From Rhodobiaceae bacterium (lineage in GTDB: Bacteria > Pseudomonadota > Alphaproteobacteria > Parvibaculales > Parvibaculaceae), in contig NVWR01000003.1 in NCBI GenBank assembly GCA_002746275.1, positions 106,039 to 127,808 on the forward strand: a stretch of DNA of 21,770 bases, given 5' to 3'. Of this stretch, positions 21,532 through 21,770 are shown piece after piece (the first letter of the stretch is position 1; every line of letters begins with the position of its first letter). The notes beneath the pieces were generated by a model. It made no database searches, was not told the DNA's origin, and saw nothing but the letters and a program-made list of their open reading frames with translations. A program made the translations under genes and the position numbers.

Positions 21532-21770
21532 GTGAGATCAGTATCTAAGCTCGCAGCCGGGTTTTTGACCGCCGCTTTGACGATGGGGCTTTCGAGCGTC
21601 GCGCAAGCAGATGGCAGCATCATTAATGAAGTACGTGTTGGCGTGCTGAACCACGAAATGTCCCTATTGCGCGACAGTTCAGACGAAGATGGCGTGGACA
21701 TCAACGTCGAAGTATTGTTCGACCCGATTGAGTGGCTTGAGTGGATGGGTGAGCCTCGTGCCCACATCGG
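21532..21770 (+). CDS. Acyloxyacyl hydrolase / PagL-like lipid A deacylase, N-terminal part
   Basis: Only the first 79 codons are in the window and the frame is open at the edge. A signal peptide (RSVSKLAAGFLTAALTMGLS, cleaved near AQA-D at about 25/26) leads into INEVRVGVLNHEMSLLR and GVDINVEVLF. This is the opening strand pattern of alphaproteobacterial outer-membrane beta-barrels annotated as acyloxyacyl hydrolase or lipid A 3-O-deacylase (PagL family). The C-terminal catalytic His/Ser motif of PagL lies outside the window, so activity cannot be judged. The GTG at 21532 has AAGGGGG six bases upstream, and no in-frame ATG competes. Confidence 0.75.
   Translation, partial: MRSVSKLAAGFLTAALTMGLSSVAQADGSIINEVRVGVLNHEMSLLRDSSDEDGVDINVEVLFDPIEWLEWMGEPRAHI

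Overview
The window reads as a chromosomal segment of an alphaproteobacterium. By eye its G+C is in the mid to upper fifties and genes sit densely on both strands. Typical alphaproteobacterial genes support this: an ethylmalonyl-CoA pathway block (crotonyl-CoA carboxylase/reductase, ethylmalonyl-CoA mutase, methylsuccinyl-CoA dehydrogenase), a two-helix HIG1 protein, an HNH nuclease of the common alphaproteobacterial type, Coq7, and a PagL-like acyloxyacyl hydrolase. I see no rRNA, CRISPR array, insertion sequence, integrase or attachment site. The lineage beyond class level is not fixed by the sequence.

Layout. 1-1376 (-): a long-chain acyl-CoA synthetase, cut by the window edge. 1465-3542: a TusA-like protein, a coupled ArsC/Spx-like + GNAT pair, and a TetR regulator. 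3619-3705 (-): tRNA-Leu(CAA) with a clear promoter. 3821-5537 (+): a compact dedA-like / dsbB / coq7 run. 5560-8368: an HNH protein, a membrane acyltransferase and an AEC-family carrier. 8507-10582 (-): a tight three-gene unit (small coiled-coil protein, four-helix membrane protein with cytoplasmic tail, exported VWA-like protein) that I cannot match to a known system. It is the best candidate here for something undescribed. 10859-14245: divergent ecm and ccr. 14262-16745: a zinc-dependent alcohol dehydrogenase divergent from a LysR regulator, then a TfoX C-terminal-domain protein. 16742-18076 (-): a Tat-exported flavin amine oxidase. 18283-21188 (+): mcd, an alpha/beta hydrolase and the HIG1 protein. 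21532-end (+): start of an acyloxyacyl hydrolase.

How the genes work together. Ccr reductively carboxylates crotonyl-CoA to ethylmalonyl-CoA, Ecm rearranges it to methylsuccinyl-CoA, and Mcd oxidises that to mesaconyl-CoA. Three consecutive C5 steps of acetyl-CoA assimilation without a glyoxylate shunt are therefore encoded within about 9 kb. The acyl-CoA synthetase and the alpha/beta hydrolase would fit a fatty-acid-using life style, but that link is inference. The LysR regulator probably controls the adjacent dehydrogenase through a dyad in their shared intergenic region. DsbB and Coq7 both concern the quinone pool, which may explain their adjacency.
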